Source: VFJQ01 sp044226525
GTDB lineage: Bacteria; Verrucomicrobiota; Verrucomicrobiia; Chthoniobacterales; Chthoniobacteraceae
Direction of reading: 5' to 3'
Length of the DNA stretch: 64,000 bases
Assembly (NCBI GenBank): GCA_044226525.1
Contig: JBGAGV010000034.1
Span: 1-64,000, forward strand
The notes beneath the pieces were generated by a model. The model did no database searches, was not told where the DNA came from, and saw nothing but the letters and a program-made list of their open reading frames with translations. The stretch's first letter is position 1. Every line of letters starts with the position of its first letter. A program made the position numbers and the translations under genes. Positions 1 through 8,232 of the stretch are shown here, piece after piece.

Positions 1-140
1 AATCTTCGCCTACATCGAGGCCTACTACAACACTCACCGCAAACACTCCGCTCTGGGTTACCTCTCTCCTTCCCAGTTCGAAGCCCTCCTTCCATCCCTC
101 AACTAAATCACCAACTGGTCCAAAATTCCGTCGCACCTCA
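1..140 (+). mobile_element. Right end of an IS3-family insertion sequence (partial)
   Basis: The window opens inside an insertion sequence. Bases 2-106 encode the last 34 residues of an IS3-type OrfB transposase, followed by about 34 bases of non-coding right end that finish in ...CTCA. The element stops exactly where a recognisable tRNA-Ala sequence begins (base 141). The triplet TCA at 138-140 is repeated at 141-143, consistent with a 3-bp target duplication, although the left copy lies outside the window. The left end, the upstream orfA and most of the transposase are not present. Confidence 0.75.
2..106 (+). CDS. IS3-family transposase OrfB, C-terminal fragment
   Basis: Only the end of the gene is in the window; it reads in frame from base 2 to a TAA at 104-106. 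The translated tail contains the end of the DDE/rve integrase domain that IS3-family OrfB proteins share: a tract of the form YIxxYYNxxRxHxxLGYLSPxxFE. The catalytic acidic residues lie upstream and are not visible. The protein would cut and join the ends of its own element. It runs on the plus strand, opposite to the tRNA-Ala gene it interrupts. Confidence 0.8.
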   Translation: MFAYIEAYYNTHRKHSALGYLSPSQFEALLPSLN

Positions 141-181
141 TCATTGCGAACGAGACGCTCTACCAACCGAGCTATAACCCC
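141..181 (-). pseudogene. tRNA-Ala(CGC), 5' half only, interrupted by the IS3 element
   Basis: Read on the minus strand from 181, the sequence has a 7-nt acceptor strand (GGGGTTA), T8-A9, a D arm with paired GCTC/GAGC around GGTTGGTA, and an anticodon strand TCTCG-TTCGCAA-TGA. That gives anticodon CGC (Ala). It matches the bacterial tRNA-Ala pattern continuously until base 141, then changes abruptly into the end of the insertion sequence, so the T arm and 3' acceptor strand are missing here. The other half should lie beyond the left side of the element, outside the window. The gene is therefore split and presumably non-functional at this locus. Confidence 0.75.
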
Positions 182-428
182 CACATCGGGCAGGACGAGG
201 TCGTCGGCACGCTGAAGTTGCGTGTGATTTGGTAATTCGTCGCTTGGCAGGCACGGCAGGTTTTGCGGGAACGAAGGCGGATGGCGTTAAGCTGCTTGCA
301 TGTGCCCAAAAATTCGGCAAACGTGTGCCCGATCAACGCACATACTGCACGAGCAGCTCATGCTGCACGTCGCTGAGCGTGAACGAATAGCGGCAAAAGC
401 GGCCCTTCACTCTGTCGCGTGGAAACAC
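182..428. other. Stretch without a recognised gene
   Basis: Between the broken tRNA-Ala and the fMet fragment I see no convincing gene. One plus-strand frame stays open from the insertion-sequence junction to a TAA near 234 and reads like a protein end, but its first half is the tRNA-Ala sequence read antisense. Confidence 0.4.
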
Positions 429-474
429 GCTCATAACCTGAAGGTCGCGGGTTCAAATCCCGCCCCCGCAACCA
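429..474 (+). repeat. tRNA-fMet 3' fragment, probable left attachment site
   Basis: The 46 bases start in the anticodon loop (GCTCATAA) and run through the variable region, the T arm (GCGGG-TTCAAAT-CCCGC) and acceptor strand CCCCGCA to a discriminator A and an encoded CCA. This is the 3' half of a bacterial initiator tRNA. No 5' half (expected CGCGGGG...) lies upstream, so it is not a functional gene. The same 46-base segment, with five mismatches and a 19-bp perfect core, recurs in the same orientation at 40781-40826 beside an integrase gene. Tyrosine integrases often recombine in the anticodon loop and leave such 3' halves. Confidence 0.7.
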
Positions 475-756
475 CTCTTAAATCTCTGGGAGAGTGGCGT
501 TTGCGTCGCGATGTGAGCGTCGCTTTTCGCTGGCATTGATACGCTAGGAATACCCTCAAAATGCACTGAAATGCACCGAAATTTGCACGGGTAGTTGCAC
601 GGGTGATTTGTGCATACCCGTTTAGCGCCGTCCCCCTGCAAAGGGCGACGCGCACCGTGTAATGGCGGTCCCGTGCAAACCGCACGGGGGGCTTGTGTGC
701 ACGGGCATGAAGCGATCGGTGGTTACAGGCCCGGCACACACAGCCGGAAGCCCATT
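475..756. other. Non-coding left end of the island
   Basis: No gene is supported between the fMet fragment and the stop codon of the rhomboid-like gene. The stretch holds the GCACGGG repeat cluster and a 7-bp hairpin (670-688, loop AAACC). The hairpin is also placed where the long minus-strand gene cluster would end, but it has no T-run after it, so it is a poor intrinsic terminator. Confidence 0.4.
579..705 (+). repeat. Cluster of TTTGCACGGG motifs, arm-type integrase sites?
   Basis: Two direct copies of (T/G)TTGCACGGG lie at 582-591 and 594-603, an inverted copy (CCCGTGCAAA) at 670-679, and a further copy at 696-705. The inverted copy forms the left half of a 7-bp hairpin, 670-688. Bases 579-604 match 40718-40743 in 25 of 26 positions, and the latter lie between the integrase gene and the other fMet fragment. 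Direct and inverted short repeats just inside an attachment site are what integrase arm sites look like. The binding role is inferred. Confidence 0.5.
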
Positions 757-2232
757 TTACGTGAAAGCAGAAGCCGGGTATCGGTAAAGCCGAATGAGAA
801 CGGTCTGGGCGCCTCGATGTTGGCCGGCTGCCCACCGAGAGGCCACTTTTTCCAATTCCTGGGCGCCGATTTTGGTTTGAATGGCGGCCGCCAGGCGTAA
901 GTCGGGCGGCATGCGGTTGAGCACTCCGGCAATGAGATCCAGGAGTGGTCCTGCGGAATTGTCTTTCATCCGCGCGAGGTAATCCACCCAGCAGGCCTGA
1001 CGCGTCGCCGATGCCTGGGCGAAGAGCGTCATGAAACACGGTGCCTGTTTTTGGAGATTCATGGCGGGCAGGAGAACCCGGAACCGTTGAGCCAGATCCG
1101 GATCCGCCGTGGCGTCGGCGAGGCGCGTGAGCAGAAGTTCCAGGCCCCGACTGCCCGTCTCGGCCAGTCCCTTTTCCAATTGCTCGCGGATCGCGGGAGG
1201 AATCCTGACGACCTCGGGGCAGGTCAATTTATCGAGTAAGATCGCCACGATGCCATCGCCGTGCCGCAAGCCGGTATCCACCAGGGGCGGCAAGGCGACG
1301 TAGAGTTTCTCTCGCATCGCCTGTTTCCAGATGTCCTCGATCTTCTGGTCGATCTTGTGGCTGGCGGAATCGCTGGCGTCGGTGTCGGCGCGTTCCGAGA
1401 GGCCGATGAGTTGGCGGATGTCCGAGACGACCGACCGGAGGGGCCTGGGAATCTCGACCGCGTCGAGGGATTGGCCCGCCGCCGCGAACTGGCCACAGGC
1501 AGTTTCCTCGAGAGCCGCCGCGATCTTCCGGCCAGCTTCTCCCCAATCCGGGTCGGGCTCTTCGGGCGGGGCCACGGCGCCGGCCGTGACGCCCTCCCCG
1601 GCGTGGCCCGGCCGGCGTGCGCTCCATCGCACGATGCCAAAATAAAGCAGCGCGCCGAGGCCGCCGAAGAGCAGTGCGGCGTTGGCCACGCCGCCTTCAT
1701 CGGGCGATATGGTGAGGTAGAGTTCGATCGCGCCGAGCAACAGCACGGCAAATTTGACCGGCATCGGAAAACGGCCAAAAAAATTGAGGCGATTGTTGGG
1801 GAAATAGATCGCTTGGGCGACCAGCAGGCCGAAGACGATGCCGGAATAGCCCGTGACGCCGCCGCCCGAGCCCCAATGGCAGAGGAGGTAACCGAGGAAA
1901 CCGCTGACGGCGCAGAGGGCGGAAAAGAGCAGATAGCGCCCGCCGCCCATGAGACCTTCCACGCTCCGCCCCAGCATCCAAAGGCACAGCAGGTTGAAGA
2001 TCAGGTGCGAAAAATTCCCGTGCAGGAAAGCGGCCGTAAGGAAGCGGTGAAGCCCCCAGCCGCGAACCACGCCGGCATAGGAAAAACCGAGCTGGGCCAG
2101 CACCTGCCGCTGGGAAACGAGGCCGGCCCGGTCGAGAAGCAGGACGAGGAGATGGACCCCGATGCAGATCCAGAAAAAGATCGCGGACCAACTTCCACCA
2201 GACCAGGACGAGCAGTATGCGGTGCGGGCCAT
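757..2232 (-). CDS. Rhomboid-family membrane protein lacking the catalytic His (pseudoprotease)
   Basis: This 491-aa protein has an N-terminal rhomboid fold of about 200 residues with several membrane segments, then a soluble helical C-terminal region of about 290 residues. Rhomboids cleave membrane proteins with a Ser-His dyad. The HxxxxHxxxN motif of TM2 is present (H71, H76, N80) and the GxSG serine is present (G128-Y-S130-G). In the last motif, usually AHLFGG or similar, the His is Leu187 (AALLFGG), so the dyad is incomplete. It is the last gene of the cluster and starts six bases after the Hsp70 gene 2239-4950. It could bind membrane clients or anchor the machine without cutting. The rhomboid assignment is firm; loss of activity is inferred from sequence. 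Confidence 0.8.
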   Translation of the reverse strand: MARTAYCSSWSGGSWSAIFFWICIGVHLLVLLLDRAGLVSQRQVLAQLGFSYAGVVRGWGLHRFLTAAFLHGNFSHLIFNLLCLWMLGRSVEGLMGGGRYLLFSALCAVSGFLGYLLCHWGSGGGVTGYSGIVFGLLVAQAIYFPNNRLNFFGRFPMPVKFAVLLLGAIELYLTISPDEGGVANAALLFGGLGALLYFGIVRWSARRPGHAGEGVTAGAVAPPEEPDPDWGEAGRKIAAALEETACGQFAAAGQSLDAVEIPRPLRSVVSDIRQLIGLSERADTDASDSASHKIDQKIEDIWKQAMREKLYVALPPLVDTGLRHGDGIVAILLDKLTCPEVVRIPPAIREQLEKGLAETGSRGLELLLTRLADATADPDLAQRFRVLLPAMNLQKQAPCFMTLFAQASATRQACWVDYLARMKDNSAGPLLDLIAGVLNRMPPDLRLAAAIQTKIGAQELEKVASRWAAGQHRGAQTVLIRLYRYPASAFT

Positions 2233-2238
2233 GGCGGG

Positions 2239-4950
2239 TCAGTGCAGATCTTTTTGCAGCCGCTTGATGCGGGGCCGGAGGTCTTTGATGGATTGCAGGT
2301 AGACGTGGATTTTCGCGCGGATCTGTTCGGCATCCGCGTTGTCGTCGATCGCGAGAATGCTCGCGGCGACGGCGTCCAGCTGCCGGTTGATGTCTTCCAG
2401 TTCGCTCTGCCAGACTTCGAGGGCGCCCTTGCGATGAATCTCGATGGCCTGGACGCGGAGCATTTCCTTCAAGGGTTTGATCTCCTGTTCCAGCACGACG
2501 ATTTTGAGGAGGAAAGGAGCTTGTTGGAGCAGCTCCTGCATTCGCTTGTCCCAATCGTCTTCGGGAGTCAGGCGCTTGCGGGCGGTTTCGAGGTCATCTC
2601 CGATCTTGACCAGGGCCGCATGCCTGCTTTCCCACACGGAGCGGTTTTTCTGCTCGTGGGCGGCGACTCCTTCCTGCTCCACCGCGCCCAGTTTTTCTTC
2701 GACCCCGGGCAGGTGCTTGAGCAGGCGTTCGGCGAGGGCCTTGCCCTTCGCCCCGGCGCCATCGGGAGAATCGGCTTCGATTCTGGCCTGCGCCTCGAGC
2801 CGGGCGGCTTGCAGGAGTCCGCGGCAGTTTCGGACCAGCCGCTTGAATTCCAGCCGCGAGGGGGACATCTCGTCCTTGGGGGGCTCGAGGAGATGCCGCA
2901 AGGCACGCAGGGAGGCGTGCACTTCCTGTCGATCGACGATCTGTGCGGCGAGCAACCCCTCGACCCTCGCCACGAGTTCATCGCCTTGCGCCTGGATCTC
3001 CTCGGCAAAGTCGGGCTCCCGTTCGGGCAGCGTCGCGAATTCCTGGCGGGCATTTGCAAACTGATCCTCGAGCTCTTCCCGGCCCGGGATTACGGCGGGA
3101 TCGAAACTAACGTCGATTCGCCCGCGCAGTGCTTCCTTCTTGTCCACCACGGCCCCCTCCCGGTCGCGCACCACCGTATAGATGATCACGTCGCCATGGA
3201 CGCGATTGTCCGCGGTGATTTCCAAGGAGAGGACGACCGGGGAGCCGACACCAGCCTCGGGCGGTATGCCCTTGATGCGGACGAGCCCGACGGGATCGCG
3301 TTCCTGGAAGAGGCGGATGTCCATGCTGAGGTTGGCATTGGCCCGTTCGAAGGTGGCCACGCACCGAGCCGGCAGCGCCACGCCTTCCTCCGCGAGCGCC
3401 ACCTGCCCGCGGGCGGTCTCGACGTAGAGCGGACGCGGCAGCACCGTGGTGGTGGTGGCCACGCCGGAAGTCCCGCCCTGCAAGGTGGAAAAAGACTGCT
3501 CGAACACGATGTCTCCCGCCCCGTTCTTGAGCCGGAGGGCGAAGTGGTTCGTGGTGTTTTCCGTCAACGGAACATCGTGAAACAGAAACCCGCCATCGGC
3601 CCGGAGCGAGATCGCCGACGGCATGGCCCCTTCGTTGGAAACCAAAGCCACGGACAAGGCTTCCGCGGGCGGTGCGCCATTGCTTTTCTGCAGCACCTGC
3701 CCGGCGATGTGGATGTGTTCGAGGGAGGTGAACTCCGGCGCGTCGAGCGTGATGCGATACTGCGCGGTGTCGCCGGGCGCAGCGCCCAGGTTCCGCGGCA
3801 ATGCCATGCGCGCATGAATGGCGGCGCCGGCGCCCACACACAGGTCGGGCTCGAACAACCGCGGGGTGGCCTGGGGAAAAGCCGAGCGGAGGCTTTCCAG
3901 GACCCAGGGCCCGCGGCTGGAACCGCCGACGAGGAGGACTTCGTGCAAGTCTTCGGGCCGCATTTTTGCCTTTTCCAAGGCGCGATGGCAGGCGACGAGG
4001 ATGTCGTTGAGATAGCCTTGGATGGCCTCGACAAATTGCGCGCGTGTGAAGCGTTCGTTGAAGGAGACGGGGCGGCCTTTTTCGTCCACGAGGATATTCT
4101 GGCCGCGAAAGTCGGCGGCTGCGGCCGGGTCCTGCGTCTGGGAGAGCTTGATCTTGACGGCTTCGGCGAGGCGCAGCAGGCGGGCCAGGCGCCCGCGGTC
4201 CTCGGGGTCGTCTTCGTCGAGGCGGATGACCCGGCCGGCCTGCTCGAGGCGAGAAAGGAGCGCGTGCACGATGGCGCGGTCGAGATTGTAACCGCCGAGG
4301 AGATGATTCCCATCGAACGACTGCATGCTGATGATGCCCCCGCGGCGTTCCAGGCAGGTGACGTCGAAGGTGCCGCCGCCGAGGTCGTAGGTGAGCACGC
4401 GGAGCGGGTCGCGTTGATCGGAGCGTGTGTAGCACAGGGCGGCGGCCACCGGCTCCATCAACATCGCCTGCGGCAGGGACATGTCGAAGCCGGCGTCGCG
4501 GGCAGCGTCGCGCGTTTCCTCGACGGCGCCACGGTCGAAGTAAGCGGGATGGGTGATGACCGCGCGGTCGACCGGGCACCCGAGCGCTTGTTCGGCGCAC
4601 TGTTTCAAGTAGCGCAGGAAACGCCCGGCTACTTCCTTCGCAGTCACCATGCCGGTCTCGACGGAGATGAGCTCGGTGGTGCCGATCTTTCGCTTCGAGA
4701 ACATGACCGGTGCCAGGCCTTCATCCGCTTTCTGGACGGCCTCGGCCCCGAACAGCCACTCGGACGGTTGATCCGGGTCGGGGATCATGACCGAGGGGAA
4801 GGTGTTTTCGCCCGTGAGCGAAGGGATGATGGTGACGTCGCACGCCTCGAGATAGTAACCCGGGCCGCCGGGATAGTCCGGCACGAGGTCCACTTTGCCT
4901 TCGACGGCGAGGACGCTGAAGGTAGTGCCTAAATCAATTCCGATATCCAT
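2239..4950 (-). CDS. Hsp70-family chaperone with beta-sandwich insert (second copy)
   Basis: This 903-aa Hsp70 is far longer than DnaK (about 640). The actin-like ATPase domain spans about 1-390: phosphate-1 DLGTT (6-10), the HPAYF strand near 134-138, phosphate-2 DLGGGTFDV (189-197) and adenosine motif LVGGSSRGP (340-348). Instead of the DVLLLD-type interdomain linker there is a beta-rich insert (about 398-495) resembling carboxypeptidase-regulatory/transthyretin-like sandwiches. A recognisable SBD-beta begins near LPRPL (504), and a long charged helical tail runs from about 640 to 903. It is paralogous to the gene at 5059-7686, 108 bases upstream. ATPase residues look intact, so it should be an active chaperone or an Hsp70-type switch. 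Client and co-chaperone are unknown. Confidence 0.85.
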   Translation of the reverse strand: MDIGIDLGTTFSVLAVEGKVDLVPDYPGGPGYYLEACDVTIIPSLTGENTFPSVMIPDPDQPSEWLFGAEAVQKADEGLAPVMFSKRKIGTTELISVETGMVTAKEVAGRFLRYLKQCAEQALGCPVDRAVITHPAYFDRGAVEETRDAARDAGFDMSLPQAMLMEPVAAALCYTRSDQRDPLRVLTYDLGGGTFDVTCLERRGGIISMQSFDGNHLLGGYNLDRAIVHALLSRLEQAGRVIRLDEDDPEDRGRLARLLRLAEAVKIKLSQTQDPAAAADFRGQNILVDEKGRPVSFNERFTRAQFVEAIQGYLNDILVACHRALEKAKMRPEDLHEVLLVGGSSRGPWVLESLRSAFPQATPRLFEPDLCVGAGAAIHARMALPRNLGAAPGDTAQYRITLDAPEFTSLEHIHIAGQVLQKSNGAPPAEALSVALVSNEGAMPSAISLRADGGFLFHDVPLTENTTNHFALRLKNGAGDIVFEQSFSTLQGGTSGVATTTTVLPRPLYVETARGQVALAEEGVALPARCVATFERANANLSMDIRLFQERDPVGLVRIKGIPPEAGVGSPVVLSLEITADNRVHGDVIIYTVVRDREGAVVDKKEALRGRIDVSFDPAVIPGREELEDQFANARQEFATLPEREPDFAEEIQAQGDELVARVEGLLAAQIVDRQEVHASLRALRHLLEPPKDEMSPSRLEFKRLVRNCRGLLQAARLEAQARIEADSPDGAGAKGKALAERLLKHLPGVEEKLGAVEQEGVAAHEQKNRSVWESRHAALVKIGDDLETARKRLTPEDDWDKRMQELLQQAPFLLKIVVLEQEIKPLKEMLRVQAIEIHRKGALEVWQSELEDINRQLDAVAASILAIDDNADAEQIRAKIHVYLQSIKDLRPRIKRLQKDLH

Positions 4951-5058
4951 GGTCTGGTTTCACGTGAAGGGTTTCTCTCCCTTGCCGCGGGCGGGTGGAG
5001 GCGCTGGCAGAAGGGAAAAATGGGAGGTGAGTGGTTGGCGGAAAGAGGGCGCGAACTA

Positions 5059-7686
5059 TCAAGTCCTGACTTCAGTGCCCTCCGCAATTTCGTTGATTTT
5101 CTTTTTCAGAGTTTCGTAGCCGCCCAGATAGCTCTGAACCTGAGCCTGAGCCTGTTCGGGGGCGGCCTCATCTGGAATCTTGCCTATGTCCGAGGCGATG
5201 CGGTCGATTTTCTTGGCATATTCTTCACACCGCGGCCCCCAGCGTTCGGCACCGGCCTCGCGCATGCGCCGATCGCGCGCCCCTCGCAGGTCGGCGCGCA
5301 GCGATTCGACGTAGCGCATCGCCTGGGCCTTCTGGACGGCGGCGGAGGGCGGCGGCGGCGCCTTTTCGTCGCTGCCGCCTTTCAAGGCTTTCTCGATGCG
5401 CCCCGCAAGCTGCCGCAGCGTTTCGTTGGCCGTGGCCCATTTGCGCTGGTTCTTCGTCGCGGCGGCATCCTTGCCGGCCGTCTCTACCTTGGAGAGTTGC
5501 GCGCCGGTGGATTTCAACCCCGGGTTGTCCGGCGCCTCCGCGACCAGGTCGCGGCAGTGGGCGAGCAGCGCCTCGAACTCCTTGCGCGGCGGGTCCATGT
5601 CGTCGGCGGGTGGATGCACCAGGCGGCGCAACTCCTGTATCCTCTCGTGCAGGATCTGCCGATCCGGCTTCTCGCCGGCGAAAATCTTCTCGATCTTTTT
5701 CACGAGCAGAGTTCCTGGGCCGGCGAGCCGGGCGCGATCCTGCGGCGGAGCCTGGAGGATTTCCTGGTCCAGCTGCCCCTTCAACTCCTCGAAGTCTCCG
5801 CTCAAGGCGATGAGGTCCGGGATGATGATGGGCGGGAAAACCACCAGCACCGGGCCTTCCTTCACGACATTGCCATTGGCGCCAAGCACCTGCACCTTGC
5901 CGCGCATCTCGTTGTTGACGGTGATTTCGACACTCACCACCACCGGGCAACCCTCGCCGGCATCCTCGGGAATATCGGAAAGTTCAATCCGGCCGACCTC
6001 TTCGCTGTCCAAGTAGATCGGGATCTTGAGGCTTGATCCGCCGAAAGCTAGCCGCAGGTCGCGAAGTTCACATTTCGAGGGGAGGGCGGCCCCTTCCTCC
6101 GCCATGGGCACCATGCGATCGGCCTTGAGGTAGAGGGGACGCGGCAGGACGGGGACGATCGTGATATTACTACCGCCCTTGGGCCGTTCGGCGGAATACT
6201 CGATCTGGCCTTCTCCACTGAGGATCTTCTGGCCGTTCTCGCTGACGATGACAGAGAACTTCGACGTATCCCCGTCGTTGAGGGCGATATTCTTGAAAAG
6301 GAAGTTTCCGGTGGGTCCGATCTCCGCCGGCCCGAGCATCTCGCCACTCGGAGCCTCGAGCAGCACCTGCAAGTGCCGGCAGGCGTCCTCCGTCAAATCC
6401 GAACCCGGGACCGGGCGGATGACGCCGCTGATGTTCACTTCCGGAATCGAGCTGGTGGACTGATACTTGAGCACCAGTTCGAGGCGAGCGTTCTTGGGCC
6501 CGGGGGGAGGAAGTTGAGCCACCCGGAAGGCGGCACCGGCGGCCACGCAGTAGTCCGGCGCAAACGGCTGCACCTCCACCCCGAATTCCTGGCTGACCAC
6601 GTCCTGCACCCACGGCCCGTAGGTAGAGCCTCCCACCAGCAGGACAGTGTGCAGATCCTGGGCCGTCATATCGGCCTCGGCCAGCGTTTGCCGGCAGCAG
6701 GCGATGGTCCGGTCCAGTTCGTTCTTGATGAGGCCGGCAAACTCCAGCGGGCTGATGCTGCCGCTGAAAGGCGCACGCTGCCCCTTGTCATCGACCAGGA
6801 AATCCATCTTCACCGGCACCCGGCTCTTGGGGCCGTTTTGCTGGGAGAGCCGCTCTTTGATCCGCTCGGCCAGCTGCAACATCCTCGAGCGCCGGCCCAC
6901 GTGTTCGGGATTGCTTTCGTCGAATGGAATGACGCGGCCCTGCGCTTTCAACTGATCGAGAATCCACTGCACGAGTGCTTTGTCGAAGTCCGATCCGCCC
7001 AGCAGGTGATCGCCGCCGAATCGCTTCATCTGGATGACGCCTTCGATCTTTTCCATGACGGCCACATCGAAGGTTCCGCCGCCGAGATCGTAGGTGAGGA
7101 CGCGCAACGCATCGCCGGGCTCGACCCCGCGCGAGTCGTTGATCGTGAAGGCGAGCGCCGCAGCGCACGGCTCCATCATCATCTGATCCGGGGTGATGCC
7201 GAGATCGGCCTCGAGGGCCGCGTCCAGCGTCTCGGTCCGCTGGCCGGGCTTGAAGTAGGCCGGGTGAGTGACGACCACGCGCTGGACCGTCTGTCCGGTC
7301 GCCTCCTCGGCGCACGTCTTGAGGTAGCCGAGGAAATACCGGGCCACTTCCTTGGCGGTGAAAGCGCGCCCGTTGCACATGAGCTTTTCATTGGTCCCGA
7401 TGCTGCGCTTGGAAAAAACGATCGGCGCCTTGCCTTCCTCGGCGATCTGCTTGGCTTCCCAGCCATAGGCATAGGTGCCTTTCGAATGGTCGTCCGGGGC
7501 CCCAAGGTCTGGCTCCCACCAGAAGACGGAAGGGATGGTGTAATTGCCGGCGGGATCGGGCAGGATGGTGACGTCCATGCCTTCGTCGCCCAGGTATTTG
7601 CCCGGGTTCTGGCCTGGCTTCATTTCCATTTTGCCTTTGACGGCGATGACGCTGAAGGTGGTGCCTAAGTCGATACCGATGTCCAT
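5059..7686 (-). CDS. Hsp70-family chaperone with beta-sandwich insert (first copy)
   Basis: This 875-aa Hsp70 has the same plan as its downstream paralogue. The ATPase domain (about 1-392) carries DLGTT at 6-10, DLGGGTFDV at 200-208 and LVGGSTYGP at 350-358. A beta-sandwich-like insert (about 400-500, with a G-N-F-L-F-K-N-I turn typical of carboxypeptidase-regulatory-like domains) follows, then SBD-beta (about 507-610, beginning with LPRPLYL) and a helical C-terminus rich in Glu, Lys and Arg. The canonical hydrophobic DVLLLD linker is absent. The gene lies 29 bases after the small Cys/His-protein gene. Divergence between the two copies is substantial, so they may form a hetero-pair or handle different clients. 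Confidence 0.85.
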   Translation of the reverse strand: MDIGIDLGTTFSVIAVKGKMEMKPGQNPGKYLGDEGMDVTILPDPAGNYTIPSVFWWEPDLGAPDDHSKGTYAYGWEAKQIAEEGKAPIVFSKRSIGTNEKLMCNGRAFTAKEVARYFLGYLKTCAEEATGQTVQRVVVTHPAYFKPGQRTETLDAALEADLGITPDQMMMEPCAAALAFTINDSRGVEPGDALRVLTYDLGGGTFDVAVMEKIEGVIQMKRFGGDHLLGGSDFDKALVQWILDQLKAQGRVIPFDESNPEHVGRRSRMLQLAERIKERLSQQNGPKSRVPVKMDFLVDDKGQRAPFSGSISPLEFAGLIKNELDRTIACCRQTLAEADMTAQDLHTVLLVGGSTYGPWVQDVVSQEFGVEVQPFAPDYCVAAGAAFRVAQLPPPGPKNARLELVLKYQSTSSIPEVNISGVIRPVPGSDLTEDACRHLQVLLEAPSGEMLGPAEIGPTGNFLFKNIALNDGDTSKFSVIVSENGQKILSGEGQIEYSAERPKGGSNITIVPVLPRPLYLKADRMVPMAEEGAALPSKCELRDLRLAFGGSSLKIPIYLDSEEVGRIELSDIPEDAGEGCPVVVSVEITVNNEMRGKVQVLGANGNVVKEGPVLVVFPPIIIPDLIALSGDFEELKGQLDQEILQAPPQDRARLAGPGTLLVKKIEKIFAGEKPDRQILHERIQELRRLVHPPADDMDPPRKEFEALLAHCRDLVAEAPDNPGLKSTGAQLSKVETAGKDAAATKNQRKWATANETLRQLAGRIEKALKGGSDEKAPPPPSAAVQKAQAMRYVESLRADLRGARDRRMREAGAERWGPRCEEYAKKIDRIASDIGKIPDEAAPEQAQAQVQSYLGGYETLKKKINEIAEGTEVRT

Positions 7687-7715
7687 AGGGTGCGATGATG
7701 CGGTTAGTGGTTAGT

Positions 7716-8201
7716 TTAAGAGTCGAAAACAATGTCGAGGGCGAGGTCGCCGGCGGAACCCGCGCGAGGCAGGCCGAGATCGTCCCACGCCGGCCACGGC
7801 ACGGCCTCGGGTGCCGGTGGGAGGATGAAGAAAAACACGCCGCCAGGATGGCCCAGCGGGATGGCATGGCGGCACGGCGGCAGCGCCGCCTGCCCTGCCA
7901 GGGTATTGACCAGGGCCCTGATTTTCGATTTGTCGTCCTTCGGCGGCTGGGGGTGGACGAGGATAAGTTCCTCCGCATAACCTCGCGGCCCGAGTAACTG
8001 CGCCCTGGCTTTGCCGATCTGGTGTTCATCCAGGTCGTGCCCGCAGGCGCAGGCAACCTTCCCGCCGGCGGCCAGCTCCTGCTTGAGCTTGGTTTCGGTG
8101 TCCGAGATTTCCGGCCTCTGGGTGTTAGGTCCCACCCGCAAGATCCCGAAGTAATTGCAGGAGTAAGGAGACTTACGATCGCGTGCCCATTGCATTGGCA
8201 T
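7716..8201 (-). CDS. Small Cys/His-containing protein, function unknown
   Basis: This 161-aa protein has no family that I recognise with certainty. It has a short N-terminal segment with a CNYFGILRVGP tract, then CACGHDLDEH (two Cys and two His, a possible metal site), then a helix of the form GKARAQLLGPRGYAEELIL. The last segment recalls a motif found after J-like domains in some Hsp70-associated proteins, and the gene lies directly upstream of two Hsp70 genes, so a co-chaperone or adaptor role is possible. No HPD motif is present. The start (8201) is the first of two close ATG codons (MPM). It lies 31 bases after the TPR gene and 29 before the Hsp70 gene. Confidence 0.6.
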   Translation of the reverse strand: MPMQWARDRKSPYSCNYFGILRVGPNTQRPEISDTETKLKQELAAGGKVACACGHDLDEHQIGKARAQLLGPRGYAEELILVHPQPPKDDKSKIRALVNTLAGQAALPPCRHAIPLGHPGGVFFFILPPAPEAVPWPAWDDLGLPRAGSAGDLALDIVFDS

Positions 8202-8232
8202 AAGGTTGGTTCTTTCTATTTCAGGGTTGAAT

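Noticed and set aside
143..234. A plus-strand protein-like tail ending ...VGTLKLRVIW at TAA near 234
   Set aside because: Its first part is the tRNA-Ala sequence read antisense, and the tRNA pairing is too good to be chance. The tail alone is too short to support a gene.
1261..4932. Very long plus-strand open frames opposite the minus-strand genes (for example 1261-4932, 16525-20310 and 55209-59012)
   Set aside because: They lie antisense to genes with clear motifs (Hsp70, CHAT-kinase, sucA); in GC-rich DNA the opposite frames stay open by composition. Their translations are low-complexity and lack any family motif.
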